From Chloroflexales bacterium ZM16-3 (lineage in GTDB: Bacteria > Chloroflexota > Chloroflexia > Chloroflexales > Chloroflexaceae): a stretch of DNA of 35,728 nucleotides. A program made the position numbers and the translations under genes. Every line of letters starts with the position of its first letter. The first letter of the stretch is position 1. The DNA is taken from contig RYFE02000050.1 in NCBI GenBank assembly GCA_004138175.2, positions 1 to 35,728 on the forward strand. Direction: 5' to 3'. Under the pieces are notes generated by a model. That model was given only the letters and a program-made list of their open reading frames with translations. It ran no database searches and had not been told where the DNA came from. Positions 1-9,433 of the stretch are shown here, in pieces.

Positions 1-562
1 GCCCAGCCACCTCGTAGCTCGCCCGGTCGAGGAGCACGCCCACCTCGCGGCCATCGGCCAGCGTCAGCGCCGGGGTTGCGCGGATCTCTATAAAGAAGTC
101 GCTAGCCTTGTAGATCCCAGAGCGCACCGGAAGGCTCAGCTCCTCCCAGTCCCCGCTGGCCGCAAACTCAGACAGCACCTCAGCGCCGTTCAGCAGCACC
201 GTCACACGGGGCGGCGGGCCATCGGGGCGCCAGCCGCGTAGGCGCAGGCTGATCATGCCGGGCAGGCCGGCCTGGGGGAAGAGCAGGGCCGAGGATGCGG
301 GGCGCGACCAGCGGGCGGTGCCGTCGGAGCCCGCCAGGTAGGTCGCAGGGCCGCCGGGGTCATCGACCCGCTCAGCCTCGTAGAAGCCCTGGACGTAGGC
401 CGCATCATAGCCGCCGATGTCTACCTGATGGCGAACGGGGATCTGCGCGAGCAGAGCGATCAGGATCGCACCGGCCAGCGCGGCCAGCAGTGGAGGGAGC
501 AGGGCACGGAAGACCGGCCGCGCACGAGGCGCGAACCGGCCAGTTTCAGCGCCAAGCGTCAT
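1..562 (-). CDS. Membrane-anchored hypothetical protein, 3' end beyond window
   Basis: This reading frame opens with ATG at 562 on the minus strand and stays open to the window edge (about 187 codons visible). Its start overlaps the stop of the upstream HEAT/SH3 gene in an ATGA arrangement, so the two are probably translationally coupled. After about 20 residues rich in Arg and Pro there is one hydrophobic segment (roughly residues 21-40), followed by an extracytoplasmic-looking region with no obvious catalytic motif. The layout of a short cytoplasmic tail, one membrane helix and a beta-rich outer domain resembles the N-terminal part of large Chloroflexi membrane proteins, some of which are glycosyltransferases, but the diagnostic part lies outside the window. 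I do not assign a function. Confidence 0.7.
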   Translation of the reverse strand, partial: MTLGAETGRFAPRARPVFRALLPPLLAALAGAILIALLAQIPVRHQVDIGGYDAAYVQGFYEAERVDDPGGPATYLAGSDGTARWSRPASSALLFPQAGLPGMISLRLRGWRPDGPPPRVTVLLNGAEVLSEFAASGDWEELSLPVRSGIYKASDFFIEIRATPALTLADGREVGVLLDRASYEVAG

Positions 563-1722
563 GGGGAAGCGGTCGGCTCAAAGGCAGGCGCGGGAGATGG
601 CTCAATGGCGACCGGCTCCTGGACAGGCAGGTCGCCATCGGGCGACGTGACAAGGGCGCGGTTCACCCAGCCGGTGCCGCTGCCGTCGGGGTTGTCGATG
701 CGCGAGGCGCTCGCAAACTGGGTGCCCAGGCGCACCAGGTACCACTGGCTATTCGACGTGCGCGCCAGAAAGATCACCTCGTCGCCCTGGTTCACCTGAC
801 CGATTGGCTGGTTGTTCGTATTCGGCTGCGGGCGCACATTCGAGATCTGCAACACCGTGCCGGTGATCGCGCTCGATGCCCCGAACTCGCTCGTAGGCAC
901 CGGCTCAGCCGTCAGCTCAACCGACGATGACGGGGACGACGCCAGGCCCGTGGTGGTTGGCAGGGTCGGCCGAGTGGCCGTGGGCGCAACCGTCGGCAGC
1001 ACCAACTGCGGAAGCTCCGTCTGCCCAGGGATAAACAGGCCAAAGTGATCCAGCTCAGCGCGCACCGTGCTCACCACGCTGAAAGCCAGCGTCAGAGCCA
1101 AGATCATCAGCACCGAGGTGACGGCGGTCTTGATCAGCTCGACGCTCTGGCCCCAGACGCTGCGCTGGTTAAGCTGATCGAGGGCGCTCTGGGCCGCGCC
1201 AGCCACCGGCTCACCCCAGCTCGTGCGGCCCTGGTCGTTGCGGGCAAGCCGACGCAGCTCAAAGAGCGCGCGCACATCACCAACGGTTGTCAGAGCGCGC
1301 ACGGCGCTCCAGCGCACATTGCTATTCGGATGGTTGAGCGCGCTGAGCAGCGGCCCGGCGGCCCGCCCGTCGCCGATGCGACCGGCCGCGTCGGCCGCGC
1401 GGTAGGCCGCCAGCCAGGGCCGGTTCGGGCCGATCACGTCACACAGCAGCGGCACCGCAGGCGACCCGATCTCCACCAGCTCATCTACCGCCACAGCGTG
1501 CAGCGGGTGGCCAGTATCGCCAAGAGCTGCCACCAGGTTCACGATCTGATCGCGGGGCGGCGCAGGGCGACCGCTGCGATAGGGCCGAGGACGCCGCCCG
1601 CGCGTGCTCGGCAGGCGCCGGGTCAGTCGCTCCAGCCCGCTGATCACCTGGCCGACCTGCGTTGTGCCGCTCGACGCGCCCTTCTCGGCAGGGGTCTCGG
1701 GGTCCTTACGCTCTGTGGTCAT
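559..1722 (-). CDS. HEAT-repeat / single TM / SH3-like domain protein
   Basis: 387 aa. Residues about 55-185 are helical repeats of HEAT/PBS-lyase type (for example the AVDELVEIGSPAVPLL and NSNVRWSAVRALTTVGD units). A single membrane helix follows at about 200-220, then a Pro/Ser/Thr-rich linker (235-285), and a bacterial SH3-like domain at about 287-360 with the usual QGDEV and GWV elements. The predicted arrangement is a cytoplasmic HEAT scaffold joined through the membrane to an outer SH3 module that may bind cell-wall material. The ATG at 1722 has an AAGGGAA ribosome-binding site. The gene is coupled to the downstream membrane protein through an ATGA overlap. It looks like a structural or sensory adaptor; no enzymatic residues are visible. 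Confidence 0.85.
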   Translation of the reverse strand: MTTERKDPETPAEKGASSGTTQVGQVISGLERLTRRLPSTRGRRPRPYRSGRPAPPRDQIVNLVAALGDTGHPLHAVAVDELVEIGSPAVPLLCDVIGPNRPWLAAYRAADAAGRIGDGRAAGPLLSALNHPNSNVRWSAVRALTTVGDVRALFELRRLARNDQGRTSWGEPVAGAAQSALDQLNQRSVWGQSVELIKTAVTSVLMILALTLAFSVVSTVRAELDHFGLFIPGQTELPQLVLPTVAPTATRPTLPTTTGLASSPSSSVELTAEPVPTSEFGASSAITGTVLQISNVRPQPNTNNQPIGQVNQGDEVIFLARTSNSQWYLVRLGTQFASASRIDNPDGSGTGWVNRALVTSPDGDLPVQEPVAIEPSPAPAFEPTASP

Positions 1723-1734
1723 AGTTCCCTTGTA

Positions 1735-1800
1735 ATTACAGATTGCAGATTACAGATTGCAGATTGGTCAATCTGCAATCTGCAATCTGCAATCTGCAAT
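1735..1800. repeat. Inverted heptamer repeat (GATTGCA)n, long hairpin
   Basis: The left arm 1735-1765 consists of GATTGCA/GATTACA heptamers. The right arm 1770-1800 consists of AATCTGC heptamers, the reverse complement. The arms pair over about 31 bp with two mismatches around a 4-nt loop (GGTC). The repeat fills the gap between the coaBC stop and the HEAT/SH3 gene's ribosome-binding site, with its last base inside the coaBC stop codon. A smaller piece of the same heptamer lies at 12629-12643. Confidence 0.9.
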
Positions 1801-3002
1801 CAGGCATGCCAGCGCTCAAAGCGCGCCACGATCTCATCAAGCAGAGAAGCCGCCGCCGTGGCCTTAGGCTGCCTCGGCAGGCTCGCCACACCGCCCCGGT
1901 CGATCAGGGTCAGCGCAATCTCCGGCTGCCCGATGCTCGACACCGCATCGTTTGCCACAATCAGATCCAGCCCCTTACGCTCCAGCTTGCCCTGCGCGTT
2001 AGCCAGCAGGTCGTTCGTCTCAGCGGCGAAGCCAACCTTAAAAAACTCGCGCCGCTCGGCCAGCCCGCCGATAATATCCGGGTTCGGCACCAGGTGCAGC
2101 GTCAGCCCCGCGTCGCCGCTCTTCTTGATCTTCTGGTCAGACGACTCGGCCGGGCGGAAGTCAGCCACCGCCGCATTCATAATCAGGATATCAGCGTCAC
2201 CCACAGCCTCGACGAGAACCGCCTGCATCTGGAGGGCCGTCTCCACCCGCACGAGGGCCACGGCAGCCGGGGGCGTCAGCGCAGTCGGCCCGCTCACCAG
2301 CGTCACCCGCGCGCCCAAGTCGCGGGCGCGGGCGGCCAGGGCATAGCCCATCTGCCCCGACGAGCGGTTGCCAATATAGCGCACCGGGTCGATCGGCTCC
2401 TGGGTGCCCCCGGCGGTGATCACCACATGACGCCCGCTCAGCGGGCCATGTGTACGACCGAGCAGGGCGCGGATCTCGGCCTCAAGCACAGGCGGCTCAG
2501 GCATACGCCCCTTGCCCACCACATGCTCAGCCATGCGCCCATCGTCCGGCTCAATCACCGTATAGCCCCGCGCACGCAGCGTGGACACATTCGCCACCGT
2601 GGCCGGGGCCGCATACATCTGCGGGTTCATCGCCGGGGCCAGCAGCACCGGGGCGCGCGTCGCCAGGATCGTCGTCGTCATCAAGTCGTCGCTCATGCCG
2701 GCGGCGATCTTCGCGATCCGGTTCGCCGTTGCCGGGGCCACCACCACAATATCGGCCTGCGCGCCCAGCGCCACATGGCCCACCACGCCATCCTCGGGCA
2801 GCGCCCACATATCGCCCAGCACCGGCCGGCCGGTGAGCGCCTGGAAGGTAGCCGCGCCCACAAAGCGCGTCGCCGCCTCGGTCATAATCACATCTACCTG
2901 GGCACCAGCCAGCGTCAGGTCGCGCGCAAGCTGCGCCACCTTGTAGGCCGCGATGCTCCCGCAGACCCCGAGCACGATCTTCTTGCCGCTAAGCACATCC
3001 AT
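1800..3002 (-). CDS. coaBC: Bifunctional phosphopantothenoylcysteine decarboxylase / phosphopantothenate-cysteine ligase
   Basis: About 400 aa, the usual CoaBC length. It makes 4'-phosphopantothenoylcysteine from phosphopantothenate and cysteine and decarboxylates it (coenzyme A pathway, cytoplasm). The N-terminal flavoprotein domain shows GVCGSIAAYK and the PAMNPQM motif; the C-terminal ligase domain shows ITAGGTQEPIDPVRYI, NRSSGQMG and a late ANDAV motif. I chose ATG 3002 because it is preceded by GGGAGG; the longer frame needs a TTG at 3020 without a site. In the flap before GRMPEP, where the E. coli enzyme has a catalytic Cys (ACGxxGxGRM), this protein reads AEHVVGKGRM, so that Cys appears to be replaced. 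Family assignment is secure. Confidence 0.95.
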   Translation of the reverse strand: MDVLSGKKIVLGVCGSIAAYKVAQLARDLTLAGAQVDVIMTEAATRFVGAATFQALTGRPVLGDMWALPEDGVVGHVALGAQADIVVVAPATANRIAKIAAGMSDDLMTTTILATRAPVLLAPAMNPQMYAAPATVANVSTLRARGYTVIEPDDGRMAEHVVGKGRMPEPPVLEAEIRALLGRTHGPLSGRHVVITAGGTQEPIDPVRYIGNRSSGQMGYALAARARDLGARVTLVSGPTALTPPAAVALVRVETALQMQAVLVEAVGDADILIMNAAVADFRPAESSDQKIKKSGDAGLTLHLVPNPDIIGGLAERREFFKVGFAAETNDLLANAQGKLERKGLDLIVANDAVSSIGQPEIALTLIDRGGVASLPRQPKATAAASLLDEIVARFERWHA

Positions 3003-3125
3003 AGCGCCACCTCCCGCCAAAACCGCGCGGGCATTGTAGCATAAAGATGATTGCCGGGAATCTCAGGGCGCAGATGCTATAATTCCGAAAAACACAATGC
3101 CGCAGAAGAAGCACTATGCCGATCA

Positions 3126-3217
3126 CCCGGCGGCTGAAGCCACGGGCTAGGGTCTACGAAGCCCGCCTGCGCGGGCTGTCCGAGGCCGCGTAGGCGGCCT
3201 TTGCAAACAAGAGCCCG
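3126..3217 (+). repeat. Dispersed GC-rich palindromic repeat, copy 1
   Basis: A segment running from CCGGCGGCTGAAGCC through GGGCTA and GGTCT to ACAAGAGCCCG contains two internal dyads (3161-3176 and 3184-3199). It is nearly the same, in opposite orientation, as 5375-5470. A further dyad (about 3213-3235) follows. It lies directly upstream of the DUF1801 gene. It looks like a REP/ERIC-type intergenic element. Confidence 0.8.
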
Positions 3218-3264
3218 CCCGTTCACGGGCCGGGCACCTACGGATACAGGATGGAGCGACCCCC

Positions 3265-3660
3265 ATGGAAACAAGCAAAGCTGGCTTTAGCACTATCGAC
3301 GCATATATCGCGACCTTCCCCGGAGAGATCCAGGAGAAGCTCGAAGCCATACGGGCGGCTATCCGCGCCGCCGCACCCGATGCCCACGAGAAGATCAGCT
3401 ATCAGATGCCCACCTTCGCCCTGCATGGCAACCTGGTCCACTTTGCCGCCTTTAAAAACCACATTGGGTTCTACCCAGCGCCAAGGGGGATCGAAGCGTT
3501 TAAAGATGAGCTGTCGGTGTATAAAGGTGCCAAGGGCTCGGTGCAGTTCCCCCTCGACCAGCCCATGCCGCTGGATCTGATCCGCAGGATTGTTCAGTTT
3601 AGGGTCGCCGAGAACCTGGCCGCCGCCGCCGCAAAGCCGCGCAAGGGCAAAGAGCGATGA
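3265..3660 (+). CDS. DUF1801 (YdhG-like) small protein
   Basis: 131 aa. The pattern STIDAYIATFP, then IRAAIRAAAPDAHEKISYQMPTF, then HFAAFKNHIGFYP, is typical of the DUF1801/YdhG family, whose members are small cytoplasmic proteins of uncertain function, sometimes compared with frataxin-like folds. The full family length is present; the C terminus ends in an Ala/Lys-rich tail. The start at 3265 follows a GGAG-containing site (GGATGGAGCG). The stop overlaps the next start (ATGA at 3657-3660), so this gene and the methyltransferase are co-translated. The dispersed repeat at 3126-3217 forms its leader. Confidence 0.85.
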   Translation: METSKAGFSTIDAYIATFPGEIQEKLEAIRAAIRAAAPDAHEKISYQMPTFALHGNLVHFAAFKNHIGFYPAPRGIEAFKDELSVYKGAKGSVQFPLDQPMPLDLIRRIVQFRVAENLAAAAAKPRKGKER

Positions 3661-4523
3661 ACCAGCAGTTTGCCCAGGCCCTGCGCGCCTTCGGCGACGG
3701 GGACTACGCCGCCGCCGAAGGTGCCGCCCGCCAGGCCGCCGAGGAGTGCCCAGACAGCCTGGTCTACCCCGCCGCCGCCACCTACCTGCGCCGCGTGGCG
3801 ACTCACGGCAAGGCTGGGGTCTATGTCACTGGCGAGGCATTCGCCGCCTTCGTGCGCGGCGGCGGCAACCTGCCGCTCTACGCCAACACCAGCGCGGCCC
3901 TGCGCGCCGCGTACACAAGCTACAGCCACGTCGGCATCCTCGACATCGGCGTCGGCGACGGCATGGCCCTTCTGCCCGCCCTCGCGCCCCAGGTCGTCCG
4001 GATCGACCTCGTCGAGCCCTCGGCCCCGATGCTCGCCCAGACCCGCGCCGCCCTCGATGCGCGCGGGATCGCCTACTCGGCATTCAACGGCACCCTCCAG
4101 GAGTTCACCGACGAGGGCGGCCTCTGGGAGCTGGCCCAGGCCACCTTCAGCCTCCAGTCGCTGGAGCCCATCGACCGCCAGATCATGCTGGCCTGGCTGC
4201 GCGGCCACTGCGCCCGCCTGCTGATCGCCGAGTTCGATGTGCCTGAACTCGGCGAGCTCTACGCGCCCGAGCGCGTGGCCCACTTCACCGCCCGCTACGA
4301 GCAGGGTCTCGCCGAGTACACCGACGAAGGCGACCTGGTCGCCCAGGGCTTCCTGATGCCCGTCTTCTTCGGCTACTTCGACCAGAGCGCCGCCCGCGCA
4401 AACTACGAGCAGCCCATCGCCGTATGGGAGGCCGACCTGCGCGCCGCTGGGTTCGCCTCAATCGAGCGTCGGCCAATCTACGACTACTGGTGGGCGCCCG
4501 CCTACCTGCTCGACGCACGGTAG
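3657..4523 (+). CDS. Class I SAM-dependent methyltransferase
   Basis: 288 aa. The Rossmann-fold motif I is seen as DIGVGDGMALLPAL, followed by RIDLVEPSAPMLAQTRAAL, which carries the acidic residue that binds the SAM ribose. An N-terminal helical extension of about 85 residues precedes the domain. The C-terminal part (YEQGLAEYTDE, QPIAVWEADLRAAGF, YDYWWAP) looks like a substrate-covering region. The substrate is unknown. The gene is coupled to the DUF1801 gene by a 4-nt overlap and converges on the minus-strand methyltransferase with a 22-nt tail-to-tail overlap. Confidence 0.85.
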   Translation: MNQQFAQALRAFGDGDYAAAEGAARQAAEECPDSLVYPAAATYLRRVATHGKAGVYVTGEAFAAFVRGGGNLPLYANTSAALRAAYTSYSHVGILDIGVGDGMALLPALAPQVVRIDLVEPSAPMLAQTRAALDARGIAYSAFNGTLQEFTDEGGLWELAQATFSLQSLEPIDRQIMLAWLRGHCARLLIAEFDVPELGELYAPERVAHFTARYEQGLAEYTDEGDLVAQGFLMPVFFGYFDQSAARANYEQPIAVWEADLRAAGFASIERRPIYDYWWAPAYLLDAR

Positions 4524-5371
4524 GCTGCTTGCTGGTCGCCAGAGGCGACCAGCAGGCTAAAGACCACCACCCCGTACTGCCACTGGGCGCGCAGACGCAG
4601 CCCGGCTTCGGCCATGCGCCGGTTCAGCTCGGCCAACGGCCAGAAGCCGACCCCGCCAACGCCGAGGACACCCTGGAGCGCCCGGCCCGCCTTCCTCTCC
4701 GCCCGCACCAGCCCCATCATCATGCAGCGGCCAGCGGGCGCGAGGGTGCGGTGCAGCTCAGACAGAGCGCCATCAGCATCGCCAATCTCATTCAGCGAGC
4801 CGCCCATCACCAGGCCAGCCGCGCTACCGGATGCAATCGGCAGTGCCTGGGCCTTCGCCCGCACATAGCTGATCCGCAGCCCCTCAGCGCGGGCAAACGC
4901 CTGCGCTTGGCGGAGCATCGGCATCGAGTGATCGATCCCGATGGTGTGGCCGACGGCGCCGCCCCGCGCCCGCTCGATCGCCCGCGCGTAGAGGCCGTTG
5001 GAGCAAGCCACATCAAGAAACAGCCCGCCCCGCTCCGGCGCCACCAACCCAACGATCAGCGGCAGCTCACGCTTATAGCCCAAGGGCTCGCCCGAGAGCA
5101 GCGTCAGCGCACGTGGCCGCCAGAGCCGCTCATAGCCCCAGGCAGTGACCGCCAAATAGTTAACCAGCTGGGTGGGGCTATTGGGCAGAGCCAGGGGGCC
5201 GAGCAGATCGAGGATGCCATCGCGAATAACGTAGCGCGCGCCGCAGGCCGGGCAGCGCATCCGCCCGCGCAGAATCGCGCCGCCGACATCAGCGCGCGCC
5301 CCCCTCTCAAGGGCGAGCGGCGTATCGGCGTGGCGCGGACAGGTGAGAAACTTCAGCGATTCGGGGTACAT
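4502..5371 (-). CDS. SAM-dependent methyltransferase with N-terminal zinc-ribbon-like segment
   Basis: 289 aa. The first 70 residues contain CPRH and CPACGARY, a Trm112-like arrangement of Cys pairs, ending in IRDGILDLLG. This architecture is common in type-11 methyltransferases and rRNA guanine methyltransferase-like proteins. The methyltransferase domain follows with FLDVACSNGLYARAI (motif I), GIDHSMPMLRQA and a GGSLNEIGD motif. The substrate is unknown. ATG 5371 lies just downstream of the dispersed repeat copy 2, which forms its 5' leader. The ribosome-binding site is weak (AAGAG). Confidence 0.85.
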   Translation of the reverse strand: MYPESLKFLTCPRHADTPLALERGARADVGGAILRGRMRCPACGARYVIRDGILDLLGPLALPNSPTQLVNYLAVTAWGYERLWRPRALTLLSGEPLGYKRELPLIVGLVAPERGGLFLDVACSNGLYARAIERARGGAVGHTIGIDHSMPMLRQAQAFARAEGLRISYVRAKAQALPIASGSAAGLVMGGSLNEIGDADGALSELHRTLAPAGRCMMMGLVRAERKAGRALQGVLGVGGVGFWPLAELNRRMAEAGLRLRAQWQYGVVVFSLLVASGDQQAAYRASSR

Positions 5372-5374
5372 GAA

Positions 5375-5470
5375 ACGGGCTCTTGTTCGACAAAGGCCGC
5401 TTGCGCGGCCTCAGGCAGGCCGCGCAGGCGGCCTTCGCAGACCGTAGCCCGCGGCTTCAGCCGCCGGGCG
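5375..5470 (-). repeat. Dispersed GC-rich palindromic repeat, copy 2
   Basis: Read on the minus strand this matches the 3126-3217 element from CCGGCGGCTGAAGCC to ACAAGAGCCCG, with few differences. The internal dyads at 5394-5409 and 5418-5433 are conserved in position. In both places the element ends shortly before a start codon in the same relative orientation to the gene. Confidence 0.8.
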
Positions 5471-5496
5471 ACGCCGCACCGGGCGAGTTTTGCGGT

Positions 5497-6495
5497 CTAG
5501 AAGATCAGCTCACTGACCCGCAGCACATCCTCGCAACGCGGCTCAAGCAGCAGGCTCGCCTCGATCATCGAGATAAAGAGGTCAAGCAGCTGAGGGTCCC
5601 ATTCACGACCACGCCCCGCACGCAGACGGCGCAGAGTCTCACCAAGGCCCAGCGAGCTGCGGTACGGGCGATCCGTCATCATCGCATCGTAGGCGTCCAC
5701 AATCGCCACGATCCGCGCCCCAATTGGAATCGCCTCACCACACAGACCGTGCGGGTAGCCCTTGCCATCCCAGCGCTCGTGGTGGTGCATAATGATCGGC
5801 CCCACATCAGTGGCAAAGCGCATTGGCGCGACAATCCGTGCGCCCTCCTCGGGGTGGCGCTTGATATGGCAGTACTCCTCCTCGGTGAGCTGCGTCGGCT
5901 TCCCCAGGATCGCGTCGTCAATTGAGATCTTGCCAATATCATGCAGCAGGCCGCCCAGGCGGATCGCCTTCACCTGTGACGAGGAGAGCTGCGCCGCGAT
6001 AGCGAGCTGCTCGCTGTAGCTGGCCAGCCTGCGCAGATGGCCCTCGGTGTAGGCATCCTTCGCCTCGACCGCCAGGGCCAGCATAAAGATCACACTCTCC
6101 GTGCGGTCAAGCTGGTCGGTCAGGCGCTTGATCCGCAGCTGCGAGCGCAGCCTAGCCCGCAGCAGGCTCTGCTCAATCGGCTTGGTGAGGAAGTCATCGG
6201 CCCCCACCTCCATCCCTCGCTTGCGGTGCTCGCGATCATCGAGGCCGGTCAGCATCGTCACCGGGATCAGCGCCGTCTGCTCGTTATCCTTCAACCGCTT
6301 ACAGACGGCAAAGCCATCAAGCATCGGCATCGTCACATCGAGCAGGATCAGATCAGGCGACTCGCTCAGCACAAGATCAAGTGCCTCAATGCCGTTCGCA
6401 GCGGTGATCGTCGTATAGCCCTCACCCTGCAAAATACGCACGAGGATGTTGCGGATAGCCGGTTCGTCATCCACAACAAGGATTTTTGCTGACAC
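5497..6495 (-). CDS. Response regulator with HD-GYP phosphodiesterase domain (RpfG-like)
   Basis: About 332 aa. The N-terminal receiver domain has KILVVDDEP, the phospho-acceptor in LILLDVTMP and the conserved Lys in DDFLTKP. The C-terminal HD-GYP domain has LLHDIGKISIDD, HHERWDGKGYP and ARIVAIVDAYDAM. HD-GYP proteins hydrolyse cyclic di-GMP, so the predicted role is phosphorylation-controlled lowering of c-di-GMP, relevant to motility or adhesion in a gliding filament. I prefer the GTG at 6495, which has an AAAGGG site 8 nt upstream and begins immediately before the receiver domain; the frame extends to a GTG at 6558. No sensor kinase gene is adjacent. Confidence 0.9.
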   Translation of the reverse strand: MSAKILVVDDEPAIRNILVRILQGEGYTTITAANGIEALDLVLSESPDLILLDVTMPMLDGFAVCKRLKDNEQTALIPVTMLTGLDDREHRKRGMEVGADDFLTKPIEQSLLRARLRSQLRIKRLTDQLDRTESVIFMLALAVEAKDAYTEGHLRRLASYSEQLAIAAQLSSSQVKAIRLGGLLHDIGKISIDDAILGKPTQLTEEEYCHIKRHPEEGARIVAPMRFATDVGPIIMHHHERWDGKGYPHGLCGEAIPIGARIVAIVDAYDAMMTDRPYRSSLGLGETLRRLRAGRGREWDPQLLDLFISMIEASLLLEPRCEDVLRVSELIF

Positions 6496-6565
6496 AGTGG
6501 GAACCCTTTCGGATGAGACGTTCCCGGGCGCGTCACACAAACGCTGGACGCTCGGCACAGCTCAC

Positions 6566-6606
6566 AGTTGCAAGCAACTATGCAGCATAGAGCTGCAAGT
6601 ATAGCA
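6566..6606 (-). promoter_or_regulatory. Extended -10 promoter with two adjacent palindromes upstream of the HD-GYP gene
   Basis: On the minus strand TGCTATACT (6598-6606) is an extended -10 element. Just downstream lie CTATGC-A-GCATAG (6578-6590) and AGTTGC-AA-GCAACT (6566-6579), two perfect, abutting dyads between the -10 and the start codon. They are candidate operator sites. No good -35 is visible, which fits an extended -10 promoter. Confidence 0.45.
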
Positions 6607-6662
6607 CAGTGAACGTGGGCAGGCGTCGTTTCGGTTAAAAATTATAAACCTGTCAGATCAGG

Positions 6663-6989
6663 CTAATCAAGGAGGGTGATCTGAGGGAATTCATCGCTCT
6701 GGAGGGAAATAACCCGGTCGATCTGGGTGCGAAGATCGACGAGATCAAGGCCAAGGTAGCGTAGAGGGAGGAGGTCGAGGTGGGCGCAGCTCTTCGCCCA
6801 GTTGCGAGCAAGGCCGACAGCGTTACCCTGCCGCCACTTCACCAGCGCGGCGGCGGCCTGAATGATCGCCTTGTAGTACAGAGCATCGTCGCCATCAGAC
6901 TGGAGCCAGCAGCGCTCCCACTGCTCGTGGGCGTGCCAGTAGTGGCCCTGGTTGAAGAGGCGGATGCCTTCGAGGTACTCAGGTGTCAT
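6663..6989 (-). CDS. DUF309 family protein
   Basis: 108 aa from ATG 6989; the frame also offers ATG 7007. The motif LFNQGHYWHAHEQWE followed by YYKAIIQAAAALVKW is characteristic of DUF309, a small all-helical family widespread in cyanobacteria, Chloroflexi and Firmicutes with no established function. I prefer 6989 because the family motif follows directly and because ATG 7007 would lie inside the perfect hairpin at 6998-7034. Neither start has a strong ribosome-binding site. It is downstream of the A-type Fe-S carrier gene on the same strand. Confidence 0.8.
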   Translation of the reverse strand: MTPEYLEGIRLFNQGHYWHAHEQWERCWLQSDGDDALYYKAIIQAAAALVKWRQGNAVGLARNWAKSCAHLDLLPLRYLGLDLVDLRTQIDRVISLQSDEFPQITLLD

Positions 6990-6997
6990 GAATCCGA

Positions 6998-7034
6998 CAT
7001 GCGACATGTGGCTTACTCAGCCACATGTCGCATG
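6998..7034. promoter_or_regulatory. Perfect 16-bp inverted repeat between Fe-S carrier gene and DUF309 gene
   Basis: Arms 6998-7013 (CATGCGACATGTGGCT) and 7019-7034 are exact reverse complements around a 5-nt loop. The element lies 16 nt after the stop of the Fe-S carrier gene and immediately before the DUF309 start. There is no T-run after it on the minus strand, so it is not a classical terminator. An operator, RNA stabiliser or attenuator is possible. Confidence 0.6.
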
Positions 7035-7050
7035 TTCAATTTTGCATTGA

Positions 7051-7491
7051 TTACGAGCCGCAGGTGCCGCCGCATCCGCCGCCGGCGGACTCGGCATCAT
7101 CAGCACCATCATCGGCGGTGCGGAACGAGTGGCCACAGCCGCAGCTAGAGACCGCGTTCGGGTTATCGATCTTGAATCCGCCGCCCATCATGCTATCGAC
7201 AAAGTCGATCGACGCACCCATCATGTAGCCAGCGCTGACCGGGTCAATCACCACCCGCAGATCGCCCACGGAGAAATCGTTGTCGCCCTCACGCATCTCG
7301 TCGTCAAAGGTCATCCCATACTGGAGGCCGGAGCAGCCGCCGCCCGACACGAAGACGCGCAGCGCGTACCCTTCCAGCTCCTTCTCACGCATCATGGAGA
7401 GCAGCCGACTTGACGCCGTCTCAGTCACCAGAATCATCGGCTGGGGCATGGCCGACTGCGGAAGGTTCAGATCCTGCTCGATCATCGCCAT
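7051..7491 (-). CDS. A-type iron-sulfur cluster carrier (ErpA/IscA/SufA family)
   Basis: 146 aa. Proteins of this family carry Fe-S clusters to apo-enzymes using three Cys. Here they are seen in LRVFVSGGGCSGLQYGM and in SCGCGHSF near the C terminus; DFVDSMMGGGFKIDNPNA between them is the standard family stretch. ATG 7491 has a GAGGAGG site nine bases upstream. The odd part is the tail: after the usual end at GHSFR there are about 25 extra residues, acidic and then Gly/Cys-rich (GGGCGGTCGS), adding two Cys. Such tails occur in some A-type carriers, but a metal-binding role here is only a guess. The gene stands next to genes for haem A synthesis but is separated from them by about 130 bp. Confidence 0.9.
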   Translation of the reverse strand: MAMIEQDLNLPQSAMPQPMILVTETASSRLLSMMREKELEGYALRVFVSGGGCSGLQYGMTFDDEMREGDNDFSVGDLRVVIDPVSAGYMMGASIDFVDSMMGGGFKIDNPNAVSSCGCGHSFRTADDGADDAESAGGGCGGTCGS

Positions 7492-7622
7492 AACTCAAAT
7501 CCTCCTCACCAGAATGCGTGTGGCCAAGAAAGGCCAGTAAAGTTCCACTATCAGTATACCAGATCTCGATTGGAATTGCTAGTATTTGCTTTCGTAAGTC
7601 GGCCATCGTCAGCGTGATCCAC

Positions 7623-9383
<1,761 letters not shown>

Positions 9384-9433
9384 AGCGAAAGCTGAAGCGC
9401 GCCGAGAGCGAAGCGACCTCGCCCAAGCCCGCC

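Noticed and set aside
1735-1800. Possible CRISPR-like array
   Set aside because: Units are only 7 bp with no spacers, and the two halves are inverted copies.
2450-2946. Plus-strand frames within coaBC
   Set aside because: They are antisense to a clear coaBC gene and encode low-complexity Pro/Arg/Ser-rich sequence typical of GC-rich shadows.
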